DNA of 19,051 nucleotides, from assembly GCA_944385305.1 (NCBI GenBank), contig CALWWS010000195.1, forward strand, positions 1 through 19,051. Reading direction: 5' to 3'. Each line of letters begins with the position of its first letter. The stretch's first letter is position 1. Source of the stretch: an uncultured Oscillospiraceae bacterium (lineage in GTDB: Bacteria > Bacillota > Clostridia > Oscillospirales > Oscillospiraceae). The notes beneath the pieces were generated by a model. The model was not told the origin of the DNA. It was given only the letters and a program-made list of their open reading frames with translations, and did no database searches. A program made the translations under genes and the position numbers. This document shows, in pieces, positions 1-7,145 of the stretch.

Positions 1-26
1 CCTCCACAGAAAGGAGCTGACCGCCC

Positions 27-653
27 ATGGCCGCCGTTCTGCCCACCAAGGGCAACCTGATGGCCGCCAAGCGCTCCCGCGCCCTGGCCCAGACGGGCTA
101 TGAGCTGATGGACCGCAAGCGCAACATCCTCATCCGGGAGATGATGGCCCTCATGGACACCGCCCGGCAGGTGCAGGAGCAGATTGACACCGTCTTCTCC
201 CAGGCCTACGCCTCCCTCCAGGCGGCCAACATGGCCCTGGGCATCTGCGACCGGATTGCCGAGGCGGTGGATCTGGACGACACCCTGGAGCTGCGCTACC
301 GCTCGGTGATGGGGGTGGAGCTGCCCCACATCCCCGGCCAGTCCCCCGCCCCCCGGCCGGAGTACGGCTTTGCCAACACCACCTCCGCCCTGGACGAGTG
401 CTACATCCGCTTCCACCGGGTGAAGGAGCTGGTGCGCCAGCTGGCCGAGGTGGAGACCTCCATCTACCGCCTGGCCGAGTCCATCAAAAAGACCCAGAAG
501 CGGGCAAACGCATTGCAGAACATCGTCATTCCCGGCTTCGACCAGACCATCCGCCTCATCTCCGACGCTCTGGAGGAGAAGGAGCGGGAGGAGTTTGTGC
601 GCCTGAAGGTCATCAAGCGCACCACGGCGAAAAAGCGCTCCGCCGGGGCGTAA
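27..653 (+). CDS. ntpD: V-type ATP synthase subunit D
   Basis: Central-stalk (rotor) subunit of a V/A-type H+ or Na+ ATPase, which links ATP hydrolysis or synthesis in the A3B3 head to rotation of the membrane ring. The 208-residue product has the family's usual length. Its N-terminus (PTKGNLMAAKRSRALAQTGY, then LMDRKRNILIREM) matches the subunit D pattern, and both ends are long charged helices expected to form the antiparallel coiled-coil stalk. The C-terminus is Lys/Arg-rich (KRTTAKKRSAGA). An AAGGAG site at 12-17 lies about 9 bases before the ATG. It is probably the last gene of a V-ATPase operon whose A and B subunits lie upstream of the window, because a strong terminator follows 9 bases after the stop. 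The family call is confident; coupling ion and direction cannot be read from this subunit. Confidence 0.95.
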   Translation: MAAVLPTKGNLMAAKRSRALAQTGYELMDRKRNILIREMMALMDTARQVQEQIDTVFSQAYASLQAANMALGICDRIAEAVDLDDTLELRYRSVMGVELPHIPGQSPAPRPEYGFANTTSALDECYIRFHRVKELVRQLAEVETSIYRLAESIKKTQKRANALQNIVIPGFDQTIRLISDALEEKEREEFVRLKVIKRTTAKKRSAGA

Positions 654-661
654 AAGGATAC

Positions 662-699
662 AAAAAAGCCGCCGGAACTTCCGTTCCGGCGGCTTTTTG
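662..699. terminator. Bidirectional intrinsic terminator
   Basis: An 11-bp GC-rich stem (GCCGCCGGAAC / GTTCCGGCGGC) with a TTCC loop, flanked by A6 on the left and T5 on the right, so it can work on both strands. It closes the V-ATPase operon (+) and the convergent uracil-DNA glycosylase gene (-), whose stop codon is at 701-703. Confidence 0.9.
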
Positions 700-700
700 T

Positions 701-1267
701 TTAGTAGGTGTGGGTGCAGATCTCCCGGATCTTGGCCTGGAGGGACTTGAGATCCACAAAGGTCTCCGGCCGCTTCCGGGGGTCCCGCAGCAGGGCGGCG
801 GGGTGGTAGAGGGCCATCATCTGCACCCCCGCCTTCTCCACCCACTGGCCGTGATCCTGGGTAATCTTGAAGTCGGGGCGGATGAGCTTGAGGGCGGACA
901 CCCGGCCCAGGCAGACGATGATCCTGGGCTGGATGAGAGCCACCTGGGCGCGCAGGTAGTCCATACAGGCCTCCTGCTCCGCCGGGAGGGGGTCCCGGTT
1001 CTCCGGCGGGCGGCACTTGACCATGTTGCCGATAAACACCTTCTCCCGCTTTAAGTCGATCATCTCCAGCATGTCGTCCAGCAGCTTGCCCGCACGGCCC
1101 ACAAAGGGCCGGCCGGTGAGGTCCTCCTGCTCCCCGGGGCCCTCCCCGATGAACATCACCTCCGCGTCCCGCGCCCCCTCGCCGAAGACCACGTTGTGCC
1201 GCGTCTCGGCCAGAGGACATTTCCGACAGGCCATGCAGGCGGCATACAGCTCGTCCCAGCTTTTCAC
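701..1267 (-). CDS. Uracil-DNA glycosylase, family 4 (4Fe-4S)
   Basis: Base-excision repair enzyme that removes uracil from DNA. The 188-residue product has the family-4 active-site motif GEGPGEQED (residues 41-49) and the second catalytic motif HPA in LYHPAALLR (155-157). Cys14, Cys17, Cys85 and Cys101 have the spacing of the four iron-sulfur ligands in thermophilic UDGa. The start is taken as the GTG at 1265-1267, because AGGAGG stands 7-8 bases upstream and the product then begins MKSWDELYAACMAC, as in relatives. An in-frame ATG further upstream (1351) is rejected: it would lie upstream of the -10 box of the perfect promoter at 1316-1344. It is a single-gene unit with a leader of about 42 bases, and converges on the V-ATPase operon. 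Confidence 0.93.
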   Translation of the reverse strand: MKSWDELYAACMACRKCPLAETRHNVVFGEGARDAEVMFIGEGPGEQEDLTGRPFVGRAGKLLDDMLEMIDLKREKVFIGNMVKCRPPENRDPLPAEQEACMDYLRAQVALIQPRIIVCLGRVSALKLIRPDFKITQDHGQWVEKAGVQMMALYHPAALLRDPRKRPETFVDLKSLQAKIREICTHTY

Positions 1268-1315
1268 AAAACTCCTCCCTCTCCCCTCCGCTGCGGGGCC
1301 AAATTCATAGGCAAC

Positions 1316-1344
1316 ATTATAGCGCGAGCGCTCCATTCTGTCAA
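1316..1344 (-). promoter_or_regulatory. Consensus sigma-A promoter of the uracil-DNA glycosylase gene
   Basis: On the minus strand, TTGACA (1339-1344), a 17-base spacer, then TATAAT (1316-1321): a perfect match to the vegetative consensus. The expected start is near 1309, giving a leader of about 42 bases to the GTG at 1267. The spacer contains the palindrome GAGCGCTC. Confidence 0.9.
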
Positions 1345-1353
1345 AATTCACAA

Positions 1354-1382
1354 TTGATTTTTTCTGAACGGGCGGGTATACT
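1354..1382 (+). promoter_or_regulatory. Sigma-A promoter of the T-box/gatCAB operon
   Basis: TTGATT (1354-1359), 17-base spacer, TATACT (1377-1382), placing the transcript start near 1389, just before the basal helix of the T-box. Its -35 box lies only 9 bases from the -35 box of the divergent glycosylase promoter. Confidence 0.88.
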
Positions 1383-1388
1383 AGCTCT

Positions 1389-1654
1389 CAACAAAGGCAA
1401 TGACGAAGACCGCCCCCCGTGAGGGCCGCCAGAGATGCCGGGTCACCGACTGAGAGCCCGGCTCGGCAGGATGGGGACGCGCAACGCTTCCGAGCCGGCG
1501 CCCCGAGTCCCCCGCCGGGGGAGGTAGGCGCGCACGTGGCCCGCGTTAAGGGAGTATGAGCGGCTCCATCAAGGTCGATGGGGCAATGCACCGGGTGGTA
1601 CCGCGGAGAAAATCCGTCCCGAAGCCGTATGTACGGCTTCGGGGCGTTTTTTAT
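1389..1654 (+). promoter_or_regulatory. T-box riboswitch leader, probable Asn specifier (AAC)
   Basis: tRNA-sensing leader that allows transcription of the operon when its cognate tRNA is uncharged. The T-box itself is GGGTGGTACCGCGG at 1593-1606, with the UGGU bulge (1596-1599) that pairs with the tRNA acceptor end. Stem I is visible: basal GGC (1396-1398), a K-turn-like AATGAC (1399-1404) opposite CGAG (1491-1494), and helix GAAG (1405-1408) with CTTC (1487-1490). The AG-rich distal region carries CAGAGATGCCGGG and CTGAGAGCCCGGC. The triplet AAC (1483-1485) sits directly before a purine and the CTTC strand, the expected specifier position, giving Asn. Neighbouring registers (CAA Gln, GCA Ala) fit this geometry less well. 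An Asn specifier matches an operon for tRNA-dependent asparagine formation. Confidence 0.9.
1615..1654 (+). terminator. T-box-controlled intrinsic terminator
   Basis: Stem of about 15 bp (from CGTCCCGAAGCCGTA, 1615-1629, with its complement ending at 1646), followed by T6 at 1647-1652. The left arm holds CGTCCC, which would instead pair with the T-box GGGTGG in the antiterminator form, so the two structures exclude each other as in other T-box leaders. Confidence 0.9.
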
Positions 1655-1682
1655 TATTTTTTTGCGAAAGGTTGTGAACGGT

Positions 1683-2116
1683 ATGGAATTCATGGCTGGA
1701 ATCAGACGGCATGAGATGACGGGCGCGGAGCTGATGGGGGGCGGCTGGAATAACCAGACCGTCACACTCCACGGGGCGGTGCACGCCCTGCGCAGGCTGG
1801 GCGGGCTCACCTTCCTCACCCTGCGCCTGGCCGACGGGGTGGCCCAGTGCGTCTTTGCCGGGCAGGCGGATCTGGACGGCGTTACCGGGGAGTGCGCCGT
1901 GGCGGTCACCGGCGCGGTGCGGGCCGAGCCCCGGGCCCCCGGCGGGGGATGGACCCCGACGACTTCGCCCCCTACCTGATGATCCACCGCCACGGCATGC
2001 CCCCCCACGGCGGGCTGGGCATGGGCCTGGAGCGGCTGACCATGAAGCTGTGCGGCCTGGACAATGTGCGCCGGGCCAGCCTGTTCCCCCGCGACCTGTC
2101 GCGGCTGGAGCCCTGA
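1683..2116 (+). pseudogene. aspS: Remnant of archaeal-type aspartyl-tRNA synthetase, catalytic core deleted
   Basis: Two parts of one archaeal-type (probably non-discriminating) AspRS are visible in different frames. 1683-~1946 encodes the N-terminal anticodon-binding OB region, from MEFMAGIRR through TVTLHGAVHALRRLGGLTF to VTGAVRAEPRAPGG; this frame stops at 1979. From about 1948 in the -1 frame the C-terminus continues: MDPDDFAPYLMIHRHGMPPH, then class II motif 3 (GLGMGLERL) and the AspRS-type tail LFPRDLSRLEP, stopping at 2114-2116. Residues that normally lie between (class II motifs 1 and 2, most of the aspartyl-adenylate site) are absent. From the family length of about 430 residues I infer a loss of roughly 270 codons. 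The junction lies in the G-rich stretch GGCGGGGGATGG. The leader, AAAGG site (1667-1671) and downstream gatCAB are intact. It is either a true pseudogene or an assembly deletion; no active synthetase can come from this copy. Confidence 0.87.
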
Positions 2117-2132
2117 GAGGAGAGATGCTGCC

Positions 2133-2420
2133 ATGAGGATGAGCGAAGAGATGGCGGACTACGTGGCCGGCCTGGCCATGCTGGAGCTGGACGGGGAAGA
2201 GCGCCGGGAGATGGCCGGTGAGCTGGAGAAGATCCTGGACTATATGGCCGCCCTGGACAGCCTGGACACCGCCCACGCGCCCCCGCCCGGCCCCGTGCTC
2301 CCCCTGAAAAACGTGCTGCGCCCCGACGAGCCCGCCCCCTCCCTGCCCCGGGAGGAGCTGCTCGCCTGCGCCAGCGCCCGGGACGGGGAGTACTTCCTGA
2401 CCCCCAGAGCGGTGGAGTGA
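2133..2420 (+). CDS. gatC: Aspartyl/glutamyl-tRNA(Asn/Gln) amidotransferase subunit C
   Basis: Small subunit of the GatCAB amidotransferase, wrapping around the A-B interface to stabilise the complex. The 95-residue product has the family's usual length and order: an N-terminal helix pair (MADYVAGLAMLELDGEE, then REMAGELEKILDYMAALDSL), and the conserved segment PLKNVLRPDEP at about residues 57-67, which runs between the subunits in known structures. The ATG at 2133 follows AGAGGAGAG (2116-2124) at good spacing; an ATG two codons later is possible but worse placed. It begins 16 bases after the stop of the AspRS remnant and ends 11 bases before gatA, so it is in the T-box operon. Confidence 0.93.
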   Translation: MRMSEEMADYVAGLAMLELDGEERREMAGELEKILDYMAALDSLDTAHAPPPGPVLPLKNVLRPDEPAPSLPREELLACASARDGEYFLTPRAVE

Positions 2421-2431
2421 GGTGACGGAAT

Positions 2432-3871
2432 ATGGAGTTCTATAACCTGACGGCCCTGGAGCTGGCCGCCGCCCTGAAAAAGGGCGAGGTATCCGTGGCC
2501 CAGGCGGTACAGGCCGCCCGGGCGCGGATGGAGGCGCGGCGGGAGGACAACGCCTTCCTCACCCCCCTCTCCCCCGCGCCGGAGAGCATCGACCTGGACG
2601 CCTCCCCCCTGGCGGGGGTGCCCATGGCCTACAAGGACAACATCTGCACCCGGGGCGTCCCCACCACCTGCGCCAGCCGCATGCTGGAGGGGTTTGTCCC
2701 CCCCTACGACGCCGCGGCGGCGGAGCATCTGACGGCGGCGGGGGCGGTGTGCATGGGCAAGCTGAACATGGACGAATTCGCCATGGGCTCCACCAGCGAG
2801 ACCTCCTGCCGGGGGCCGGTGCGCAACCCGTGGGACCCCCAGCGCTCGGCGGGAGGCTCCTCCGGCGGGGCGGCGGCGGCGGTGGCGGGAGGCCAGGTGT
2901 GGTACGCCATCGGCTCGGACACCGGGGGAAGCATCCGCCAGCCCGCCGCCCACTGCGGGGTGACCGGGATGAAGCCCACCTACGGCGCGGTGAGCCGGTA
3001 CGGCCTGGTGGCCTACGCCTCCTCCCTGGATCAGATCGGGCCCATTGCCCGCAGCGCCGCCGACTGCGCGGCGGTGCTGGACATTCTGCGGGGGAGGGAC
3101 CGGCGGGATTCCACCAGCGTGGAGCTGCCCGGCGGCCCCCTGCTGGACGCCCTCACCGGGCGGGTGAAGGGCCTGTCCATCGCCCTGCCGGAGCAGTACC
3201 TGGAGGACGGGCTGGAGGGCGGCGTGGCGGCGGCGGTGCGGGAGGCGGCGGACACCTTCCGCGCCCTGGGCGCCCGGGTGGAGACGGTGAGCCTGCCGGC
3301 GCTGGACTGGGCGGTGAGCGCCTACTATATCCTGGCCTGCGCCCAGGCCAGCTCCAACCTGGCCCGGTTTGACGGGGTGACCTGCGGCAGGCGGGCCCCG
3401 GAGGGACGGGATCTGGCGCAGCTGTGCGCCGCCAGCCGCACCCAGGGCTTCGGCCGGGAGGTGAAGCGGCGGCTGCTGCTGGGCACCTTCGTGCTCAGCC
3501 ACGGGTATTACGACGCCTATTACAAAAAGGCCCTTCAGGCCGCCGCCCTGATTAAGGACGGGCTGAACCGGACGCTGGAGGAGTACGATCTGATCCTCTC
3601 CCCGGTGGCGCCCACAGCCGCCCCCCGGCTGGGGGAGAGCCTGTCCAGCCCCCTGGAGATGTACCTGAGCGACCTGTACACCGTGCCCGCCAACCTGGCG
3701 GGACTGCCCGCCGTCTCCTTCCCCTGCGGCCTGGACGGGGAGGGAATGCCCGTGGGGGTACAGCTCATGGGCCGGGCCCTGGAGGACGCCGCGGTGCTCA
3801 ACGCCGCCCACGCCTTCCAGCTGGCCACGCCCTGGCACAAAATGCACCCGGAAGGAGGGAAGCGGCCATGA
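2432..3871 (+). CDS. gatA: Aspartyl/glutamyl-tRNA(Asn/Gln) amidotransferase subunit A
   Basis: Amidase subunit that hydrolyses glutamine and passes ammonia to GatB for amidation of Asp-tRNA(Asn) or Glu-tRNA(Gln). The 479-residue product carries the amidase signature: GVPMAYKDN, GGSSGG (141-146) and GSDTGGSIRQPA (161-172). The Ser-cisSer-Lys triad is Lys68, Ser143 and Ser167; the spacings of 75 and 24 match those of S. aureus GatA (Lys79, Ser154, Ser178). Its N-terminus is about 11 residues shorter than that protein. The start follows AGGTGA at 2420-2425. The stop overlaps the gatB start (ATGA, 3868-3871), so the two are translationally coupled. The enzyme appears intact. Confidence 0.97.
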   Translation: MEFYNLTALELAAALKKGEVSVAQAVQAARARMEARREDNAFLTPLSPAPESIDLDASPLAGVPMAYKDNICTRGVPTTCASRMLEGFVPPYDAAAAEHLTAAGAVCMGKLNMDEFAMGSTSETSCRGPVRNPWDPQRSAGGSSGGAAAAVAGGQVWYAIGSDTGGSIRQPAAHCGVTGMKPTYGAVSRYGLVAYASSLDQIGPIARSAADCAAVLDILRGRDRRDSTSVELPGGPLLDALTGRVKGLSIALPEQYLEDGLEGGVAAAVREAADTFRALGARVETVSLPALDWAVSAYYILACAQASSNLARFDGVTCGRRAPEGRDLAQLCAASRTQGFGREVKRRLLLGTFVLSHGYYDAYYKKALQAAALIKDGLNRTLEEYDLILSPVAPTAAPRLGESLSSPLEMYLSDLYTVPANLAGLPAVSFPCGLDGEGMPVGVQLMGRALEDAAVLNAAHAFQLATPWHKMHPEGGKRP

Positions 3872-5295
3872 TCTGGGAGACTGTCATCGGCCTGGAGACC
3901 CATGTGGAGCTGGCCACCCGCACCAAGATCTTCTGCGGCTGCTCCACCTCCTTCGGCGCGCCCCCCAACACCCACTGCTGCCCGGTGTGCACCGGCATGC
4001 CCGGCGCGCTGCCCGTGCTCAACCGCCGGGCTGTGCTGCTGGCGGTGCGGGCCGGGCTGGCCCTGGGGTGCACGGTGAGCCGCCGCTGCGCCTTCGACCG
4101 GAACAACTATTTCTACCCCGACCTGCCCAAGGCCTACCAGATCTCCCAGCTCTACCTGCCCCTGTGCCGGGACGGGGCGGTGGATATCGGGGGCGGCAAG
4201 ACCATCCGCATCGCCGAGCTGCACCTGGAGGAGGACGCGGGCAAGCTGGTGCACGACCCGTGGACGGAGCAGAGCCTGGCGGACTTCAACCGCTGCGGCG
4301 TGCCCCTTATCGAGATTGTCACCCGGCCCGACTTCTCCGCGGCGGAGGAGGTCATCGCCTATCTGGAAAAGCTCAAGCTCACCCTGCAGTATCTGGGGGT
4401 TTCCGACTGCAAGATCCAGGAGGGCAGCCTGCGCTGCGACGTGAACCTGTCGGTGCGCCCGGCGGGAAGCCGTGAGCTGGGCACCCGCACCGAGCTGAAG
4501 AACCTGGGCTCCTTCAAGGCCATCGCCCGGGCCATTGACTATGAGGCCAGACGGCAGATTGAGCTGCTGGAGGAGGGCAGGCCGGTGGTACAGCAGACCC
4601 GCCGGTGGGACGAGAACAAGGACGCCACCTTCCCCATGCGCAGCAAGGAGAACGCCCAGGACTACCGCTACTTCCCCGACCCCGACCTGCCCCCTCTGGA
4701 GCTGGAGGAGGCCTGGCTGGACAGCCTGGCCGCCGCCCAGCCGGAGATGGCCTGGGAGAAGGCGGCGCGCTACCAGACCCAGTGGGGGCTGAGCGCCGAC
4801 GACGCCCGCACCCTCACCGGCCGCAAGCCCCTGGCCGACTACTTTGAAGCGGTGGTGGAGCTGGGCGCGCCCCCCCGCCGGGCGGCGGGCTGGGTGCTGG
4901 GCCAGCTGCTGGCCGCCCTGGGCGCCCGGGGACTGGAGGCGGAACATATCCCCCTGCCCCCCGCCGCCCTGGCCCGGCTCATCCACCTGGTGGAGACAGG
5001 CGCACTCAACCGGAACACGGCCGCCAGGGTGCTGGAGGCGGTGTTCGACGCCGGGGGCGATGTGGACGGCTACGTGGCCGCCCACGGCCTGGGCCAGATC
5101 TCCGACCCCGCCGCCGTGGAGGAGGCCGCCCGGGCGGCCCTGGCGGCCAACCCCAAGGCCCTGGCCGACTGGCGGGCGGGCAAGGGGAAGGCCAAGGGCT
5201 TTCTGGTGGGCCAGGTGATGGCCCGCCTCCAGGGCCGGGCCGACCCCGCCCTGGTCAACCGGGCGGTGGACGCCCTGCTGGAGGAGAGCAAATAA
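3868..5295 (+). CDS. gatB: Aspartyl/glutamyl-tRNA(Asn/Gln) amidotransferase subunit B
   Basis: tRNA-binding kinase/amidase subunit that phosphorylates the mischarged Asp or Glu on the tRNA and replaces the phosphate with ammonia from GatA. The 475-residue product starts with the GatB cradle signature VIGLETHVELATRTKIFC. A Cys cluster (Cys23, Cys25, Cys37/38 and Cys41, in FCGCS and HCCPVC) corresponds to the zinc site of family members. YKxP-like and EDAGKLVHD motifs follow, then RCDVNLSVRP and GTRTELKNLGSF. The last 150 or so residues form the helical plus GatB/YqeY tail domain that contacts the tRNA (ending GKAKGFLVGQVMARLQGRAD). It overlaps gatA by 4 bases and is the last gene of the operon. 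It appears full length and intact. Confidence 0.97.
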   Translation: MIWETVIGLETHVELATRTKIFCGCSTSFGAPPNTHCCPVCTGMPGALPVLNRRAVLLAVRAGLALGCTVSRRCAFDRNNYFYPDLPKAYQISQLYLPLCRDGAVDIGGGKTIRIAELHLEEDAGKLVHDPWTEQSLADFNRCGVPLIEIVTRPDFSAAEEVIAYLEKLKLTLQYLGVSDCKIQEGSLRCDVNLSVRPAGSRELGTRTELKNLGSFKAIARAIDYEARRQIELLEEGRPVVQQTRRWDENKDATFPMRSKENAQDYRYFPDPDLPPLELEEAWLDSLAAAQPEMAWEKAARYQTQWGLSADDARTLTGRKPLADYFEAVVELGAPPRRAAGWVLGQLLAALGARGLEAEHIPLPPAALARLIHLVETGALNRNTAARVLEAVFDAGGDVDGYVAAHGLGQISDPAAVEEAARAALAANPKALADWRAGKGKAKGFLVGQVMARLQGRADPALVNRAVDALLEESK

Positions 5296-5297
5296 AA

Positions 5298-5334
5298 CAA
5301 GGCCCCGGCGCTTCAGAGAAGCGCCGGGGCCTTG
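5298..5334. terminator. Hairpin between gatB and the convergent secreted-protein gene
   Basis: A 16-bp perfect stem (CAAGGCCCCGGCGCTT, 5298-5313, with its complement at 5319-5334) around a CAGAG loop, starting 3 bases after the gatB stop. No long T-run follows on the plus strand, and only TTTTAT follows on the minus strand, so efficiency is uncertain. Its stem core is repeated in the hairpin at 7146-7183. Confidence 0.7.
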
Positions 5335-5365
5335 TGCCAGGCAGGGGGCTCTCCCCCCTGTTTCT

Positions 5366-7042
5366 TCAGTTCTTTACGCCGGATCCGCCGCAGCCGCTGC
5401 ACAGCCGCTGGCCGGTGCCGCCGCAGTAGGTGCATTTCTGGGGGGTCTCAATCCCCATGATGGTGATGGACGGGCCGTAGGTGCTCCCATGGCAGTAGGG
5501 GCAGGTCACCATCCCGCTGCCCCCGCAGACCGCGCAGGGCTCGGAGCCCACCACGGAGCTCGAGCTGTCGCCCGTGCCGCTGCCGCCCGAGGCGCTGGCC
5601 CCGTTGTTCAGCACCTCCTGCACATTGTTGCCATTGATGTCCATGATATAGACAGAGGTGTCGCCCCAGCCGTCTCCGACGGCGCCCGAGGTAAAGCCAT
5701 TCTCGCTCTGGATAAAGGCCACCTGGGTGCTGCTATTGGTGAGATAGTGACAGCCCTTGCCGCTGTACAGGGTCTCCCGCAGGTCCATATCCCGGGCCTG
5801 GCGGTAGACGCCGCTGCTGGTGTTGCTGCCGAAGGACCAGTCCTCCGTCCAGCAGACGTCGTTGGTCTGGTAGTAGCCCTCCTTGGCCTGATCGTAGGCG
5901 CTCTGGCTCACCGTCCGGCGGGCGCCGGTGGCGGCGTCGTAGAAGCAGTAGGTCTTGTTGTCTGAGCTGCCTGTGTAGTAGTAGATCCCGGATCCGTCCC
6001 CGGCGCAGAAGAGCTGGGTGCCCACACCCGTCTCCAGGGTGCGGATGCTGCCCGTGGCCGGATCCGCCTCCAGCAGGTCAACGCGCCAGCTGTTGCTCTC
6101 CGACTGATAGCAGTAGCTGGAGAGGTAGATCTTGCCGCCCGCGGCGGTAAAAATGGTGCTGTTGACCAGGACGTCGGCGTCGTACAGCATGCGGCCCGCG
6201 CCGGTGTCCAGATTCACCGCGTAGATGTGGTCGTCCCCGTCGGAGGCCAGCAGGTAATTTCGGTAGACCTTCAGCTCCTCCACATCGTCCCCCAGATCGC
6301 TGGCGGTGAGCAGGAGCGTCCGCTCCCCGGTGGCGGTGTCCATGGCGTAGACGCCCCCGTTGTTGTGGCCGTAGTAGTAGACCATTCCCGCCCGGGCAAT
6401 GATGTCCCGGGGGTGATCCCCCGCGTTGAAGGAGCGGACGGAGGAGCCGTCATAGACATAGATCATGGCCCGGTTTACAAAGTTGAAGTAGAGGGTGTTC
6501 CCGTCAAAAATGCCGCTGGTGTAGTCGTTGGTCTTGTGCCCGGGGTTAAAGTACACCCGGTTTTCATCCACGGCCGCCGTCTGGCGGCCGGTGGTGATGA
6601 CCACCCGGTTGTTGGCCCCGTCCCACTGCACGTCGCAGTTGAAGGACTCGGACACCGCCCGGACGGGCACCAGCGTGCGGCCGTTGAGGGCGATGGGGGC
6701 CACATCCAGCTCATACATCACGCCCTCGCCGCCGTTCACGCTCTTGGCCAGCACATTCTTGCCCAGCTGCATGACGATCAGAGTGTCCCCCTTCTGAGCA
6801 GCCACGCCCTGCTGCTCGGGATACCACTCCACCACCGCGCCCAGCTTTTCAAAAATGGCCCGGAAGGGCACCAGCACTCGCCCGTTCTGGGCGATGGGCG
6901 GCTGGTCGAAGGCCAGCTTTTCCCCGTCCACATACACGGAGATCTCCCCGCCCGCCGCCAGGGCCCCGCCCCCGGCGGGCACAAGGACTCCGGTCAGCAG
7001 CAGCAGGGAGAGAAGCAGGGAAAGAAATCTGCGTCTTTTCAT
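5366..7042 (-). CDS. Secreted protein: CuAO-N stalk domain, propeller-like region, DnaJ-like zinc knuckles
   Basis: 558-residue exported protein of unknown function. Residues 1-30 are a signal peptide (MKRRRF, Leu-rich core, ending near GGGALAAGG). Residues about 33-150 are two halves of a copper-amine-oxidase N-terminal-type domain, each with the hallmark GR(V/T)LVPxRA (NGRVLVPFRAIFEKLGA; NGRTLVPVRAVSESFNC). Residues about 155-470 are repeated short beta units with aromatic and Gly-Asp turns (YAMDTATGERTLL, YAVNLDTGAGRML), like DUF5050 or propeller proteins. A Ser/Gly linker leads to four CxxC pairs at 503/506, 514/517, 537/540 and 548/551, three of them in CxxCGGxG and one in CxxCHG context, the pattern of the DnaJ cysteine-rich domain. 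AAAAGGAG lies 8 bases before the ATG. It is a single gene with its own promoter. A cell-surface role is inferred; the ligand is unknown. Confidence 0.85.
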   Translation of the reverse strand: MKRRRFLSLLLSLLLLTGVLVPAGGGALAAGGEISVYVDGEKLAFDQPPIAQNGRVLVPFRAIFEKLGAVVEWYPEQQGVAAQKGDTLIVMQLGKNVLAKSVNGGEGVMYELDVAPIALNGRTLVPVRAVSESFNCDVQWDGANNRVVITTGRQTAAVDENRVYFNPGHKTNDYTSGIFDGNTLYFNFVNRAMIYVYDGSSVRSFNAGDHPRDIIARAGMVYYYGHNNGGVYAMDTATGERTLLLTASDLGDDVEELKVYRNYLLASDGDDHIYAVNLDTGAGRMLYDADVLVNSTIFTAAGGKIYLSSYCYQSESNSWRVDLLEADPATGSIRTLETGVGTQLFCAGDGSGIYYYTGSSDNKTYCFYDAATGARRTVSQSAYDQAKEGYYQTNDVCWTEDWSFGSNTSSGVYRQARDMDLRETLYSGKGCHYLTNSSTQVAFIQSENGFTSGAVGDGWGDTSVYIMDINGNNVQEVLNNGASASGGSGTGDSSSSVVGSEPCAVCGGSGMVTCPYCHGSTYGPSITIMGIETPQKCTYCGGTGQRLCSGCGGSGVKN

Positions 7043-7081
7043 GGGATCAACTCCTTTTCTATTTTGTTCCTGTTACTAAGG

Positions 7082-7110
7082 AGTGTACCATAATTACCCT
7101 TGCATATCAA
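7082..7110 (-). promoter_or_regulatory. Sigma-A promoter of the secreted-protein gene
   Basis: On the minus strand, TTGATA (7105-7110), 17-base spacer, TACACT (7082-7087). The expected start near 7075 gives a leader of about 33 bases, which contains the AAAAGGAG site. Confidence 0.75.
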
Positions 7111-7145
7111 CCCATGGAAATTCTTTTGCCCCCGGAGGGCATGCA

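Noticed and set aside
1268..1351. Upstream in-frame ATG (1351) for the uracil-DNA glycosylase
   Set aside because: It would start upstream of the -10 box and expected transcript start of a perfect promoter, and the added 28 residues are not typical; the GTG at 1267 has AGGAGG at good spacing.
1930..1985. Programmed -1 frameshift joining the two AspRS fragments
   Set aside because: Even a perfect frameshift would give a protein of about 145 residues without motifs 1 and 2, so it could not restore a synthetase; no clear slippery heptamer or downstream structure stands out.
2240..5085. Long minus-strand open frames opposite gatA and gatB (2240-3847 and 3535-5085)
   Set aside because: Low-complexity antisense translations; gatA and gatB on the plus strand carry complete catalytic motifs.
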